Part shown: positions 1 to 7,347 of the stretch, one piece after another | Layout of the letters: the number at the start of each line of letters is the position of its first letter | Numbering within the stretch: position 1 is the first letter of the stretch | IMG/VR virus record: IMGVR_UViG_3300021964_000086 | Location: 1-55,302 of that record | Source of the DNA: a virus | Direction: 5' to 3' (one strand) | DNA length: 55,302 nt | Notes under the pieces: model-generated | Seen by the model: the letters and a program-made list of their open reading frames with translations, nothing else | Told to the model about the DNA's origin: nothing | Database searches by the model: none | Program-made: the position numbers and the translations under genes

Positions 1-407
1 TCTTGCATGGTATTAATTTCATCTTCACTATACCATTTTGTAAATTCAGAATCATAAACACCTAATTCGATACACTTGTTGATGTGATCTTTCAAATGCG
101 GATGCTCCCATAATCTATGATGGAGAGATTTTCTTAAACTAAAAAGAAGCAAACGAGCAGCCACATATTGATAGTTAGGATTTTCTAGTGAGATTAAATC
201 ACTAGCAGACCTAATGAGAATTTGTTGTATTTCGTCTGTTGAAATTTTATCGTAGAATTGTAAACCACTTGACATTTCTACTTGTGATTCAGATACACCT
301 GTTAAGTCTTTACAGGCGTGTGCAACCATTTCGTGTATTTTTTCTAGATCAAGAGGTTCTGTCCCCCTACTATTTCGTTTAATAACATTAATATTGTCTG
401 GTGACAT
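1..407 (-). CDS. nrdA: Ribonucleoside-diphosphate reductase alpha subunit, N-terminal part (truncated by window edge)
   Basis: Only the first ~135 residues are in the window; the reading frame is open to position 1. I translated the minus strand from an ATG at 407-405 that follows a strong AGGAGGT ribosome binding site at 411-417. The protein starts MSPDNINVIKRNSRG and then follows the ATP-cone and early NrdA pattern of class Ia reductases (IHEMVAHACKDL, SSGLQFYDKISTDEI, NYQYVAARLLLFSLRK). Class Ia NrdA reduces ribonucleotides to deoxyribonucleotides with NrdB, supplying dNTPs for phage replication. The ATG overlaps the stop of the upstream primase gene (TAATG), so the two are cotranscribed and probably translationally coupled. 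Confidence 0.9.
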   Translation of the reverse strand, partial: MSPDNINVIKRNSRGTEPLDLEKIHEMVAHACKDLTGVSESQVEMSSGLQFYDKISTDEIQQILIRSASDLISLENPNYQYVAARLLLFSLRKSLHHRLWEHPHLKDHINKCIELGVYDSEFTKWYSEDEINTMQ

Positions 408-1390
408 TAAACCTCCTTGTAATTATTTAATTGTTGATACGCTGATAACTTTGAAAAAGTATTACTATCTATAATAGTTTGAATCTCTGCTGAAGTCATG
501 CCAGCAATAATCATATCGTTGATGTCTTTGTATTTCAATGACTTTGGCCAGATACAGCATTTATAATTTTTTTCTATTAATCGTTGCATTTTTTTTATGA
601 TTTCTTCGTTTCTTGGTTCGTTATCAAATACATAAACTGCATTTTGTTTTAGTGTAGATATTTCTAAATCTGAACCTGCAGCTGCAACAGCATTTGTAAG
701 AAACAAACTATCTATTGGACCTTCTGTTATATATACTTTTTTTGTTACATCTAATCTATCAAGACCATAGATTCTTCTTTTGTTTTCATCTAACTTAATT
801 GTAATATATTTTGGTTGTTCATTACCAAAGGCACGACCTTGAAATGCAAACATTTTGTTTTGATCTAAGAATGGTATTACAACTCTAGGGTGATCTTCTT
901 TGATAACAGGAAACTTATTAGGTATGAGAGTATTAACCCAAGCCATAAACTTATCAACAAGAAAAAACTTGTCAGCATAATCTTGTAATTTTCTTTTTTC
1001 AATAAAAAGTTTATATGCAGGATGTGTAGGAATTTTATCAAGTCGTGTTAAATCTTTTAATTGTTTATCATCAAACTTAACTGGTTCAAATTTAAACTCT
1101 GGTTCTTGTACAGTATTATTATTACCTGATTTATATTTTTCTATGATGTATTCTTTATGTAATTGTGGATCAATATACTCTATAAGTTTGCTAAGTGTTG
1201 TGCCTTTCGAACAGTTATGACATTTGTAAAAAAATTCATTTTTAATTACATAAACAAAACCTCTGGCCTTTGATCTGTTCTTTTTACTATCACCACAATA
1301 CGGACAACGAAAATTAAAAAGATTTCTTGACTTCTTTTTAAATCTGTCTAATCTAGGGGATATATTATAGAGGTATTGTAAATCAATCAT
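407..1390 (-). CDS. 61: DNA primase, T4 gp61 type
   Basis: This primase makes RNA primers for lagging-strand synthesis together with the gp41 helicase encoded at 17281-18687. The 327-residue product has an N-terminal zinc finger (C29, C32, C57, C60 in CPYCGDSK...CHNC) and a TOPRIM core (VYITEGPIDSLFL with its Glu, later YVFDNEP with its Asp). Length matches T4 gp61 (about 340). A longer frame begins at 1462, but I chose the ATG at 1390: the homology begins there, and a near-perfect promoter (TTGACT, 17 bases, TATAAT) ends exactly six bases before it. No Shine-Dalgarno is seen, so the mRNA is predicted to be leaderless. Confidence 0.92.
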   Translation of the reverse strand: MIDLQYLYNISPRLDRFKKKSRNLFNFRCPYCGDSKKNRSKARGFVYVIKNEFFYKCHNCSKGTTLSKLIEYIDPQLHKEYIIEKYKSGNNNTVQEPEFKFEPVKFDDKQLKDLTRLDKIPTHPAYKLFIEKRKLQDYADKFFLVDKFMAWVNTLIPNKFPVIKEDHPRVVIPFLDQNKMFAFQGRAFGNEQPKYITIKLDENKRRIYGLDRLDVTKKVYITEGPIDSLFLTNAVAAAGSDLEISTLKQNAVYVFDNEPRNEEIIKKMQRLIEKNYKCCIWPKSLKYKDINDMIIAGMTSAEIQTIIDSNTFSKLSAYQQLNNYKEV

Positions 1391-1396
1391 GGACAC

Positions 1397-1425
1397 ATTA
1401 TATATTATTTTTGAAGAAAAGTCAA
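1397..1425 (-). promoter_or_regulatory. Sigma70-type promoter of the primase gene
   Basis: -35 TTGACT at 1420-1425, exactly 17 bases, -10 TATAAT at 1397-1402. The predicted +1 is the A of the primase ATG. Unlike the other early promoters of this window it lacks the CCTGA extended -10. Confidence 0.8.
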
Positions 1426-1481
1426 GGGAGAAATGGGTGCGACATTCTGTCAATGATCGCAACCAAAACCCTTATATTGTG

Positions 1482-1673
1482 TTATTTTTTGATATTGTAA
1501 GCAGGAGGGAATCTTCCGTCAATTTTGTATGAGTTATACGCCCAATACCAATCTTTCCCATATTCGCTCTGGCAGAATGACTTAATGCCAGCATCTGAAT
1601 CAGTAGTATCGTTAGAAAAGATATGACCAATATTGAGAAAAAAATCCGCTGCTCTTTGTGTGAGATTGTACAT
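1482..1673 (-). CDS. Small phage protein of unknown function
   Basis: A 63-residue product starting MYNLTQRAADFF. I do not recognise the family. It is rich in aromatic residues (SEYGKDWYWAYNSYK), without a signal peptide or membrane segment. The start at 1673 is chosen because an AAAGGA ribosome binding site lies about ten bases upstream and a promoter-like pair (TATACT, 17 bases, TATATA) lies at 1697-1725; the longer frame to 1706 would start upstream of the predicted transcript start. An overlapping frame (1472-1690) looks like a shadow. It is a single-gene unit between the lysis genes and the primase promoter. Confidence 0.6.
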   Translation of the reverse strand: MYNLTQRAADFFLNIGHIFSNDTTDSDAGIKSFCQSEYGKDWYWAYNSYKIDGRFPPAYNIKK

Positions 1674-1696
1674 AGCAGTTTTCCTTTCATCTATAA

Positions 1697-1725
1697 TATA
1701 TAACATATTTTTGATGAAAAGTATA
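1697..1725 (-). promoter_or_regulatory. Possible promoter of the small gene at 1482-1673
   Basis: TATACT at 1720-1725, 17 bases, TATATA at 1697-1702. The spacer resembles that of the primase promoter (TTTTC-TCAAAAAT). Both boxes deviate from consensus. Confidence 0.45.
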
Positions 1726-1758
1726 GTGTTATGTTGAGAAATCAGATATCTTCGAAAT

Positions 1759-1784
1759 GCATAGACCGTGAATAGTTTCTATGC
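1759..1784 (-). terminator. Hairpin after the lysis gene block
   Basis: Arms GCATAGA and TCTATGC (1778-1784 and 1759-1765) around a 12-base loop, immediately after the stop of the gene at 1787-2209. There is no strong U-run, so it may be a processing or stability hairpin rather than a full terminator. Confidence 0.5.
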
Positions 1785-1786
1785 GT

Positions 1787-2209
1787 TTACCAAATACCCA
1801 TATCCATAGATGCTTGTAGCATAAAGCCTAAAAGGATAGCGCCGCCTATAATTAACCAACGCCATCGCTCTAGGACTCCCACCCTACTATCTAAACGGTT
1901 CGTAACTTGATCAATTGCCTCTCGTAATTCTCTTGACTGTGTACTAATTCTAGAATGTAGTTTTTCTAAATCTTGTTCCCATTCCCTACGCCTTTCTTCT
2001 AGAATGGCAAATAGGTCTTCTTGTGAAGTATCTACTCGTCTGATCTTTTCTTCATGAACGGCAAGCATAGACTTGATACTAGCAGAGATATCTGTCAATC
2101 TTGTAATCGCATCATCTAATCGTTGATGAACTTGATTAGACGAATTACGATCTGCCTTGAGTGTAGCGATATCTTTAATCAGATCCTTGATTTGGTTCCC
2201 GTTCTCCAC
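1787..2209 (-). CDS. Coiled-coil protein with C-terminal membrane anchor; candidate lysis-associated protein
   Basis: A 140-residue protein. Residues ~1-110 are a charged heptad-rich coiled coil (LKADRNSSNQ, LEERRREWEQDLEKL); residues ~117-137 are one hydrophobic helix (WLIIGGAILLGFMLQ) close to the C-terminus. There is no signal peptide, so the coiled coil is predicted to stay in the cytoplasm. This layout recalls XhlA-type proteins that accompany holins, and the gene follows the spanin-like pair, overlapping the upstream gene by 35 bases. The lysis role is inferred from architecture and position only; no holin family is recognised. Confidence 0.5.
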   Translation of the reverse strand: MENGNQIKDLIKDIATLKADRNSSNQVHQRLDDAITRLTDISASIKSMLAVHEEKIRRVDTSQEDLFAILEERRREWEQDLEKLHSRISTQSRELREAIDQVTNRLDSRVGVLERWRWLIIGGAILLGFMLQASMDMGIW

Positions 2210-2552
2210 CTTCGTAATACTCCTTATAACTTAATATGATTTGTTGTTGTTCGTATAGTTTATTACGAATGTCAGCGAAGTTTAGTGACAGTTTTTTATA
2301 CCCTTCGTCTGTTACAGCGAACAAGGCATAATCTCCACCTTCTGCTTTCACCTTTTCCATAACCTCATCAACATTATCTTTTGTTACTACAATCCACTCG
2401 ACATCTACTAATGATAGTGGTTCTGGATTAGGAAGATTAAGAGGTTCTCTTTTCTTCTCTATTTTGTAGTTACTAATTTCTTTGACTGCTAGTCCTGAAC
2501 ACCCACTAAGGAGTAGGCCAAAAACTAGGACACTCACGATTAGGCGTACCAT
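2175..2552 (-). CDS. Outer-membrane lipoprotein, candidate o-spanin
   Basis: The 125-residue product begins with a lipoprotein signal peptide: MVRLIVSVLVFGLLLSGC, lipobox Cys at residue 18. The mature part is soluble and charged, with a proline-bearing stretch (EPLNLPNPEPLSL). The gene start lies 47 bases inside the upstream i-spanin-like gene in another frame, the overlapping arrangement typical of Rz/Rz1 pairs. O-spanins bridge to the i-spanin across the periplasm and fuse inner and outer membranes at the end of lysis. The mature chain (~108 residues) is longer than classical Rz1 proteins, so another lipoprotein function is possible. Confidence 0.6.
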   Translation of the reverse strand: MVRLIVSVLVFGLLLSGCSGLAVKEISNYKIEKKREPLNLPNPEPLSLVDVEWIVVTKDNVDEVMEKVKAEGGDYALFAVTDEGYKKLSLNFADIRNKLYEQQQIILSYKEYYEGGEREPNQGSD

Positions 2553-2946
2553 TTAATTCTTCCTCTGTTAATGGCGAACCACTTGCAATCTCTACACATC
2601 TAGCTGCACTTTTGCTCGCCCCATTAATAATTCTTTCTACAAGACCGGGTTTGTTTTCTGCAAGATTACCAATATCATGTTTACCTAATCTATTTGATAA
2701 ATCTGCTTTATCTTGTTCTAGTTTCTTATTTACTTCTTCTAATTTAGTTAAAGTATCTCGTATCTTTCGAAAGTCCTCTGCTTGTTTCTCAATAACTTGT
2801 TTTTGTTCTTCAACAGCGCCTTCTAACTTTAATTGATTTTCTTTTAGTATTGCGTTATCTTTTTGTAATTTCTGAACATACAGGTAACCACCACCAGCAC
2901 CTGCCAACATTACTAAGACTAAACCAATTTTAAGACTACTGAACAT
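2506..2946 (-). CDS. Candidate i-spanin (Rz-like inner-membrane protein)
   Basis: 146 residues with an N-terminal signal anchor (IGLVLVMLAGAGGGYLYV, residues ~7-24), then a long periplasmic coiled coil (residues ~26-95, LKENQLKLEGAVEEQKQVIE) and a compact C-terminal region with two Cys (AARCVEIASG, NRECPSFWP). This is the topology of Rz-type i-spanins. It overlaps the lipase gene by 11 bases upstream and the lipoprotein gene by 47 bases downstream, forming a compact lysis block. The family assignment rests on topology and gene arrangement. Confidence 0.62.
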   Translation of the reverse strand: MFSSLKIGLVLVMLAGAGGGYLYVQKLQKDNAILKENQLKLEGAVEEQKQVIEKQAEDFRKIRDTLTKLEEVNKKLEQDKADLSNRLGKHDIGNLAENKPGLVERIINGASKSAARCVEIASGSPLTEEELNGTPNRECPSFWPTP

Positions 2947-3697
2947 CCTCTACCATCTTCTCTCTACATAGACGATAGTAAACACCCATATTGTGATCTT
3001 GGAAAGCATCCCAAGTTTTATTTTGCATAAGACCTCTGTAAGTTCCTTTTAACCATTGCATAAACATAAAACCACGATTGAATCCCTCTCTAGGTAAACC
3101 ATCAACATCAAAATAGATAAAGTGACCACCATCACCAGAAACATGATTATATCCTAACCATTCTGGTGGTACTCTTGTCACGATATCATTATTATTGCGA
3201 TATCTATATCTCTCTTTTGATTTAAAAGATTGAATAAACTTTTTACCACCAACTCTTGGTGATCCGTATGTATATAAGTGTGTCGTTTCTGTATTCCATC
3301 TACTCGCAGCCAATGTTGCAAGAGCGCCACCTAAACTGTGACCTGTAAAGAATACATGTTCTTTTTTCTGTTTTGTTAACCATTGAGATACATCTTTCCA
3401 TACTTCGTTCAATGCGTCTCTAAATCCTCTGTGAACAAAACCAGTAGGACACTTTACTTTTTTTATTTTTAAATCTGCTTTTATATCGTTCCAGTCTGTT
3501 GGTTCTGTGCCTCTAAATGCCACACAGGCAATCGCACCATCATTCCAACAAAATACTTGTGTGCCATCGACATCAAACATTACTGATTCTGGATCAAATT
3601 CTTTTTGAAATGCTCCTAAATTCTGATAGGCATAGAAACTTGCCTTTGCCATAATTGTAGCATTTTTCCAATTATGTTCTTTACTTACCCCTTGCAT
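2936..3697 (-). CDS. Class 3 (alpha/beta-hydrolase) lipase
   Basis: 253 residues with all hallmarks of fungal-type class 3 lipases: oxyanion region FRGTE (61-65), nucleophile elbow GHSLGGALA (Ser121), GSPRVG (146-150), acid Asp171 in NNNDIVTRVPP and a probable catalytic His185 in YNHVSG. The family hydrolyses acyl esters of glycerolipids. There is no signal peptide, so it would accumulate in the cytoplasm or travel in the virion. A GAGG ribosome binding site precedes the ATG at 3697. It lies directly upstream of the spanin-like genes, overlapping the next by 11 bases, which suggests a role in attacking host membrane lipid at lysis or in lipid salvage. The substrate is not deducible. Confidence 0.85.
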   Translation of the reverse strand: MQGVSKEHNWKNATIMAKASFYAYQNLGAFQKEFDPESVMFDVDGTQVFCWNDGAIACVAFRGTEPTDWNDIKADLKIKKVKCPTGFVHRGFRDALNEVWKDVSQWLTKQKKEHVFFTGHSLGGALATLAASRWNTETTHLYTYGSPRVGGKKFIQSFKSKERYRYRNNNDIVTRVPPEWLGYNHVSGDGGHFIYFDVDGLPREGFNRGFMFMQWLKGTYRGLMQNKTWDAFQDHNMGVYYRLCREKMVEDVQ

Positions 3698-4727
3698 GTT
3701 TTTTCCTCGCTGTTATATTCATCATTGGTTTAAATGTACCCAAACCTGGACCTTTTGCTGTTGCATTAAGAGCATATGCTTTTGTTGGATACGGTGATTT
3801 CATATTACCAATACTTGCAATAGGTCTGTGTTGATCCACAGGTATGAATGAGCCTATAGCGTTCTTTAATGTTTTGAAACCTTGAACATTACCATTCATC
3901 ATTTTTCTCATCATCTTTTGTTGTGTTTCTTGCAACTTGTTATAGAAATGCATTACTGCTTCTGCTGTTGCAACATCCACTTTCATTCTACCACCTTTAT
4001 CGAACACAATCTTTTGAATTTGTTTTTCTTTGATTATGTTTTTTAATATTTCAATATTTTCATGATGATCTGTAAATGGACCATCATATAAAAACTCGTT
4101 TGCTTTTTCTTCTATGGTTTGATGTGTACCTATATTATCAATACTATTTTTAATCTGTTTGATGATATTACCATATTTCTTTTCTTCATCAATGCCATGT
4201 TTCTTCTTTGCCATATTCATAGCAGTCGCATACATTACAGACTTTGCCTTAGCACCATATCTTTTTACAAATTCTGCTTTCTTTGGTTTTAAATCTTTAA
4301 CAAATTTTTCTGCATCATCTAAAACTTTTTTTGGTAAATCTTCAGCTTCTCTGATACCTCTTGATATCTTATGCCATTGACCACCCCCCATACGATTATG
4401 TCGTATTGCTCTAACTTCACCAGATTGTGAGTTTTGTAAAATTAGTATACCTTGTGGATTTTTTATTGCCCATGAATATATCGCACGGTGACCTTCATCT
4501 TCCATATTTAAATACTTTGACCACTTTTCAAACTTCTTCTTGCCTCGTCTGAACATATCAAACAACGCAGGACTAACATTAAACTGTTTTGTTTTTCTTT
4601 TCTTAACTTTTCTTGCCGTAGGTGGCATAGACACAGCACCATCACCAGCCACATTAGCAATTTCTTCTTTCTTTAAAGTTTCCTTTAATGCTAATAACTG
4701 GTTACTAAAATCTGCGAATGTTCTCAT
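3681..4727 (-). CDS. Virion-associated protein with capsid-targeting-like N-terminus
   Basis: 348 residues, basic. It starts MRTFADFSNQLLALKE, close to the capsid-targeting peptide of T4 internal proteins (MKTYQEFIAE), with a possible gp21-type site after Glu16. A globular segment follows (residues ~58-115, FRRGKKKFEKWSKYLN ... GILILQNSQSGEVRAIRHNR) and a motif shared with other marine T4-like virion proteins (AKSVMYATAMNMAKKKHG, ~164-181). I cannot assign an activity. It overlaps the lipase gene by 17 bases and abuts the conserved structural gene upstream. Virion packaging is inferred. Confidence 0.5.
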   Translation of the reverse strand: MRTFADFSNQLLALKETLKKEEIANVAGDGAVSMPPTARKVKKRKTKQFNVSPALFDMFRRGKKKFEKWSKYLNMEDEGHRAIYSWAIKNPQGILILQNSQSGEVRAIRHNRMGGGQWHKISRGIREAEDLPKKVLDDAEKFVKDLKPKKAEFVKRYGAKAKSVMYATAMNMAKKKHGIDEEKKYGNIIKQIKNSIDNIGTHQTIEEKANEFLYDGPFTDHHENIEILKNIIKEKQIQKIVFDKGGRMKVDVATAEAVMHFYNKLQETQQKMMRKMMNGNVQGFKTLKNAIGSFIPVDQHRPIASIGNMKSPYPTKAYALNATAKGPGLGTFKPMMNITARKKHARGK

Positions 4728-5332
4728 TATAGTTCGTCTATGTCCTCTATTGTTACTAACAATACATTCTTTGTTCTGTCGTGTATGACTTCAAACACAT
4801 CTTGTCCCATTACTGTATCTTTTGGTGATTGATCTGAAAATACTGAAACAGTATCACCAGACTTACCAACCACTTTATCATCTTCATCAACGCCAACATC
4901 ATTTACAAGTTTGTATTGACCTTTTAATAGTTTATCAGCGAAAGCAATTTCTTCTCTGATTTCGCCATCTTCTTCTTCAAGTAAGTCATTGTCTTTTAAG
5001 TATTTATAAAACTCTTTTTCGACTAATTGTCCGTCACTATCATGATATTCATTAACATGTTCTTTAATAAGAAATAGAGCGGCAGCATAACTCGCCAATC
5101 TGGACTTACCACCAGGAACTTTTTCAATCAATTTCTTTACATTGAAAACTAACCTGTGTAAAATAGTATATGCTCGCCTTTCCTCTATTCGTTCAAGATC
5201 CTTATATTTTTTTAAAACTTTACCTCGTTCATCAATAATACCTAACTTAAATGCTTCAGTTTTATCGAAAGGGGTAACTAGAAGTTTTAAAAAACGAAAT
5301 GTTATAAATGCATCTATTGCCGGACTTGCCAT
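4727..5332 (-). CDS. Conserved marine T4-like virion structural protein
   Basis: 201 residues. The N-terminal half (AFITFRFLKLLVTPFDKTEA, EERRAYTILHRLVFNVKKLI, SRLASYAAALFLIKEH) is of a type I recognise as conserved among cyanophage and pelagiphage T4-like structural genes; the C-terminal half is acidic. Its exact place in the particle is unknown to me. It starts with the last base of the gap before the gene at 5333-5698 and its stop overlaps the next ATG, so it is part of one late operon. Confidence 0.6.
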   Translation of the reverse strand: MASPAIDAFITFRFLKLLVTPFDKTEAFKLGIIDERGKVLKKYKDLERIEERRAYTILHRLVFNVKKLIEKVPGGKSRLASYAAALFLIKEHVNEYHDSDGQLVEKEFYKYLKDNDLLEEEDGEIREEIAFADKLLKGQYKLVNDVGVDEDDKVVGKSGDTVSVFSDQSPKDTVMGQDVFEVIHDRTKNVLLVTIEDIDEL

Positions 5333-5698
5333 CTATATACCTTTTAATGTTTCCATCAGTTTGTCATCTATCGAAATTTGTTTTAGTTCGCTTAAATCAA
5401 TATAATCTAAGAAAACTAAAAATGTTTTCAAGACCGACCAGTGTTCTTGACCTATTTTGAAGAACAGTAAAACCTTTACTGCCTCTGGACCAAAAACATT
5501 TTGCAACACTATGATATGATTCATGATTAAGCGTTCTTTTAATATACCTGTTGTAGAGTGTTTTTTAAACAATCTTTTCAGATATTTAAATCGCTTCATG
5601 TCATCATAAAACTCCTTTTCGCCTACGGCTTGAGGATTATCATAATGTTTTATAGCAAACATAAGGACATTGTCCTTTGTCAGTCTTTCAAATTTCAT
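5333..5698 (-). CDS. Conserved marine T4-like virion structural protein
   Basis: 121 residues, predicted helical. The pattern AIKHYDNPQ, EFYDDMKRFKYLKRLF and LKERLIMNHIIVLQNVFG is typical of a small protein that always accompanies the preceding structural gene in marine T4-like phages. No catalytic motif. It is tightly spaced (no gap to the gene at 4727-5332, four bases to the one upstream). Structural role inferred from conservation and context. Confidence 0.6.
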   Translation of the reverse strand: MKFERLTKDNVLMFAIKHYDNPQAVGEKEFYDDMKRFKYLKRLFKKHSTTGILKERLIMNHIIVLQNVFGPEAVKVLLFFKIGQEHWSVLKTFLVFLDYIDLSELKQISIDDKLMETLKGI

Positions 5699-5702
5699 TG
5701 AC

Positions 5703-6116
5703 CTACGCTAATTCAGCGTAAACCTTACATGCTCCGTTATCTAATGTTTCGTATCTTAACTTTAATTGTCTTTCAATACCGTCATCATTTTTAACTTCAC
5801 CTGCAGGTTCTTCACCTGTTTTTCCATATACGCCACCAAACTTTGATAGAGGAATGCTTACGCTTCCACTCTTATCAGCCATCTCTGGTAACTCGCCTAC
5901 CATCTCAACACCTAAACCGTGTAACTTACTTCTTAAATGATTTACTGCAGCCATTGGATTAATATGTTCCATGCTTGCAATAGAACCAACAAAATTGTTT
6001 ATTCTCGCAACAATCTCGTCTGATGTAATATCATTTAAATTTAAGTCACTATCACTAGGAGCATTGACTGGAGTAGTTTTTTCACTTATGTTTTGAAATT
6101 CTTTAAATGATTTCAT
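5703..6116 (-). CDS. Putative internal virion protein with capsid-targeting-like N-terminus
   Basis: 137 residues starting MKSFKEFQNISE, the closest match in the window to the T4 internal-protein targeting peptide, with a predicted gp21 cut after Glu12 (I-S-E). The rest contains NPMAAVNHLRSKLHGLGVEM, PLSKFGGVYGKTG and a C-terminal beta-like stretch (QLKLRYETLDNGACKVYAEL). I do not recognise a function. It overlaps the next upstream gene by 14 bases. Confidence 0.5.
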   Translation of the reverse strand: MKSFKEFQNISEKTTPVNAPSDSDLNLNDITSDEIVARINNFVGSIASMEHINPMAAVNHLRSKLHGLGVEMVGELPEMADKSGSVSIPLSKFGGVYGKTGEEPAGEVKNDDGIERQLKLRYETLDNGACKVYAELA

Positions 6117-6336
6117 CTAACATCTCCTTTGATTCCCTCAGGTCATCACCCATGATTTCCTGAATAACTTTTTTCTTTTTCTTTTTCTTTCTATCTTTAT
6201 CCATAGCTTCTCTTTCAGCTTTTGCCGCCTTAGATTGTCTATAAGATACCTCTAGTGCTTCTTCTTCAGCTTTTACAGGATCTACTTTTTCAATGTAAAT
6301 AGATCCACCTGCGCCATATCTAACCTTGTTTGTCAT
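6103..6336 (-). CDS. Small basic phage protein
   Basis: 77 residues from MTNKVRYGAGGSIYIEKV. The start at 6336 is preferred over 6363 because GAGGAACAAA precedes it. The centre is strongly basic (KDRKKKKKKKVIQEI), flanked by acidic helical segments. Function unknown. It overlaps both neighbours by about 15 bases. Confidence 0.5.
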   Translation of the reverse strand: MTNKVRYGAGGSIYIEKVDPVKAEEEALEVSYRQSKAAKAEREAMDKDRKKKKKKKVIQEIMGDDLRESKEMLDEII

Positions 6337-6526
6337 TTTGTTCCTCATTGGCAGGTAATTCACTTATTAACTGTTCACAAACTTGTATCGCACCTGAAAT
6401 AGCGTTGAGATCAGCATTTGCTTTTCTAATAACATCTTGTGATGTTTTAATTCTATCTTCAACAACTATCTTGTTTTCATTCAAAGTTTCAAGTTTTTTA
6501 TCTAATGTTTCTTTTGTTATAGTCAT
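6320..6526 (-). CDS. Small coiled-coil protein
   Basis: 68 residues, almost entirely helical heptads (LDKKLETLNENKIVVEDRI, ADLNAISGAIQVCEQLISEL). No recognised family. It is the first gene after the UUCG hairpin at 6543-6560, and is followed by an overlapping small basic protein. A chaperone or assembly role is possible but unsupported. Confidence 0.45.
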   Translation of the reverse strand: MTITKETLDKKLETLNENKIVVEDRIKTSQDVIRKANADLNAISGAIQVCEQLISELPANEEQNDKQG

Positions 6527-6542
6527 AATATCTCCAAGTTAG

Positions 6543-6560
6543 GGGGACCCGAAGGTCCCC
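6543..6560 (-). terminator. UUCG-tetraloop hairpin
   Basis: Minus-strand stem GGGGACC / GGTCCCC closed by the very stable TTCG loop, just after the stop of the fibre-like gene at 6568-7239. There is no U-run after it, so it may attenuate or protect a 3' end rather than terminate fully. Confidence 0.65.
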
Positions 6561-6567
6561 TTATTCA

Positions 6568-7239
6568 TTAAGCTAATGTGCAACCTTGATTTGCAAGTAA
6601 GTACCATTGGCTGTTTGTGAACAGACAAATAGCAGCGTCACCTGCATCATTGAAAGTTAGTGTAGAACCTGAACCAAAGTTTGTTGGTGTCAATGTTCCG
6701 TCACCACCATCAGTTACCATTACTAGAAACTTGATCTGTCCTTCGACACCATCAGCTAGTGTTAATGCGTCTGCACCTGTGGTAGTAATCTCTGTGATTG
6801 CTGATACAACATCAACTGCACCTGCACCTGAAAGTGCCTGTGTTAAACCAAATACTGGTGTTGCGTTGATTTGTACTTGATCAGCAGAAGCGTCTACCAA
6901 TAAAGCTGTAGAGTAAGAATTAGTTTCTGCTCTAAGGTCTGTTTGACCACTTGCTTCGTTGATTACAACTTCTCTGTTTGCACCATCAACTCTAAATGCT
7001 TCTTCATCATCATTTGATACAATGAAGTCTGAGTCTGCCGCATCACTATTGAAAGTAATGTTTGAACTTGCACCTGGGTTGATTGTGACTGCTGTAGGTA
7101 TGTTCGCCATGAAACTGGCTACTGATATCTTTTTGTTAATTGGTGTTCCTGACGGATCATCAATAACATGTAGTAAGTCAGCACTTGCGATATTACCTGA
7201 TCCTAGATCAGTAAGTGCTGTAATTTTCTTATCTGCCAT
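6568..7239 (-). CDS. Structural or fibre-like virion protein
   Basis: 223 residues. The N-terminus MADKKITALTDLGSGNIA followed by DLLHVIDDPSGTPINKKI is a common module of marine phage structural or fibre proteins. The rest is Thr/Ser/Gly/Ala-rich and predicted beta-structured (NPGASSNITFNSDA, TLTFNDAGDAAICLF), with two Cys near the C-terminus. It is likely a decoration or fibre component exposed on the particle. Flanked by strong hairpins on both sides; an AATAAATA box lies about 100 bases upstream. Confidence 0.55.
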   Translation of the reverse strand: MADKKITALTDLGSGNIASADLLHVIDDPSGTPINKKISVASFMANIPTAVTINPGASSNITFNSDAADSDFIVSNDDEEAFRVDGANREVVINEASGQTDLRAETNSYSTALLVDASADQVQINATPVFGLTQALSGAGAVDVVSAITEITTTGADALTLADGVEGQIKFLVMVTDGGDGTLTPTNFGSGSTLTFNDAGDAAICLFTNSQWYLLANQGCTLA

Positions 7240-7310
7240 TTTTTACTCCTATAAACCCTCTCGGGAATGCTACTGGAAGTATGCATACGCTTTTCTTCCA
7301 TCATTGTTAT

Positions 7311-7331
7311 GAGGGCGAATAACTCGCCCTC
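7311..7331 (-). terminator. Hairpin after the gene at 7346-7927
   Basis: Stem GAGGGCGA / TCGCCCTC (8 pairs) with a five-base loop, 15 bases after the stop codon. Terminator or 3' stabiliser. Confidence 0.6.
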
Positions 7332-7339
7332 GATTAATT

Positions 7340-7347
7340 TATTTATT
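7340..7347 (-). promoter_or_regulatory. Possible late promoter box AATAAATA
   Basis: Sits at the end of the gene at 7346-7927 and would transcribe the gene at 6568-7239 with a ~95-base leader containing the hairpin at 7311-7331. Confidence 0.35.

Noticed and set aside
1472-1690. 72-codon frame overlapping the small gene at 1482-1673
   Set aside because: Weaker start context; the other frame has an AAAGGA site at the right distance and a more protein-like sequence.
4159-4380. Plus-strand open frames throughout the window (for example 4159-4380, 31645-31890, 48735-48992)
   Set aside because: They mirror real minus-strand genes, have hydrophobic or low-complexity composition from antisense reading, and lack ribosome binding sites.
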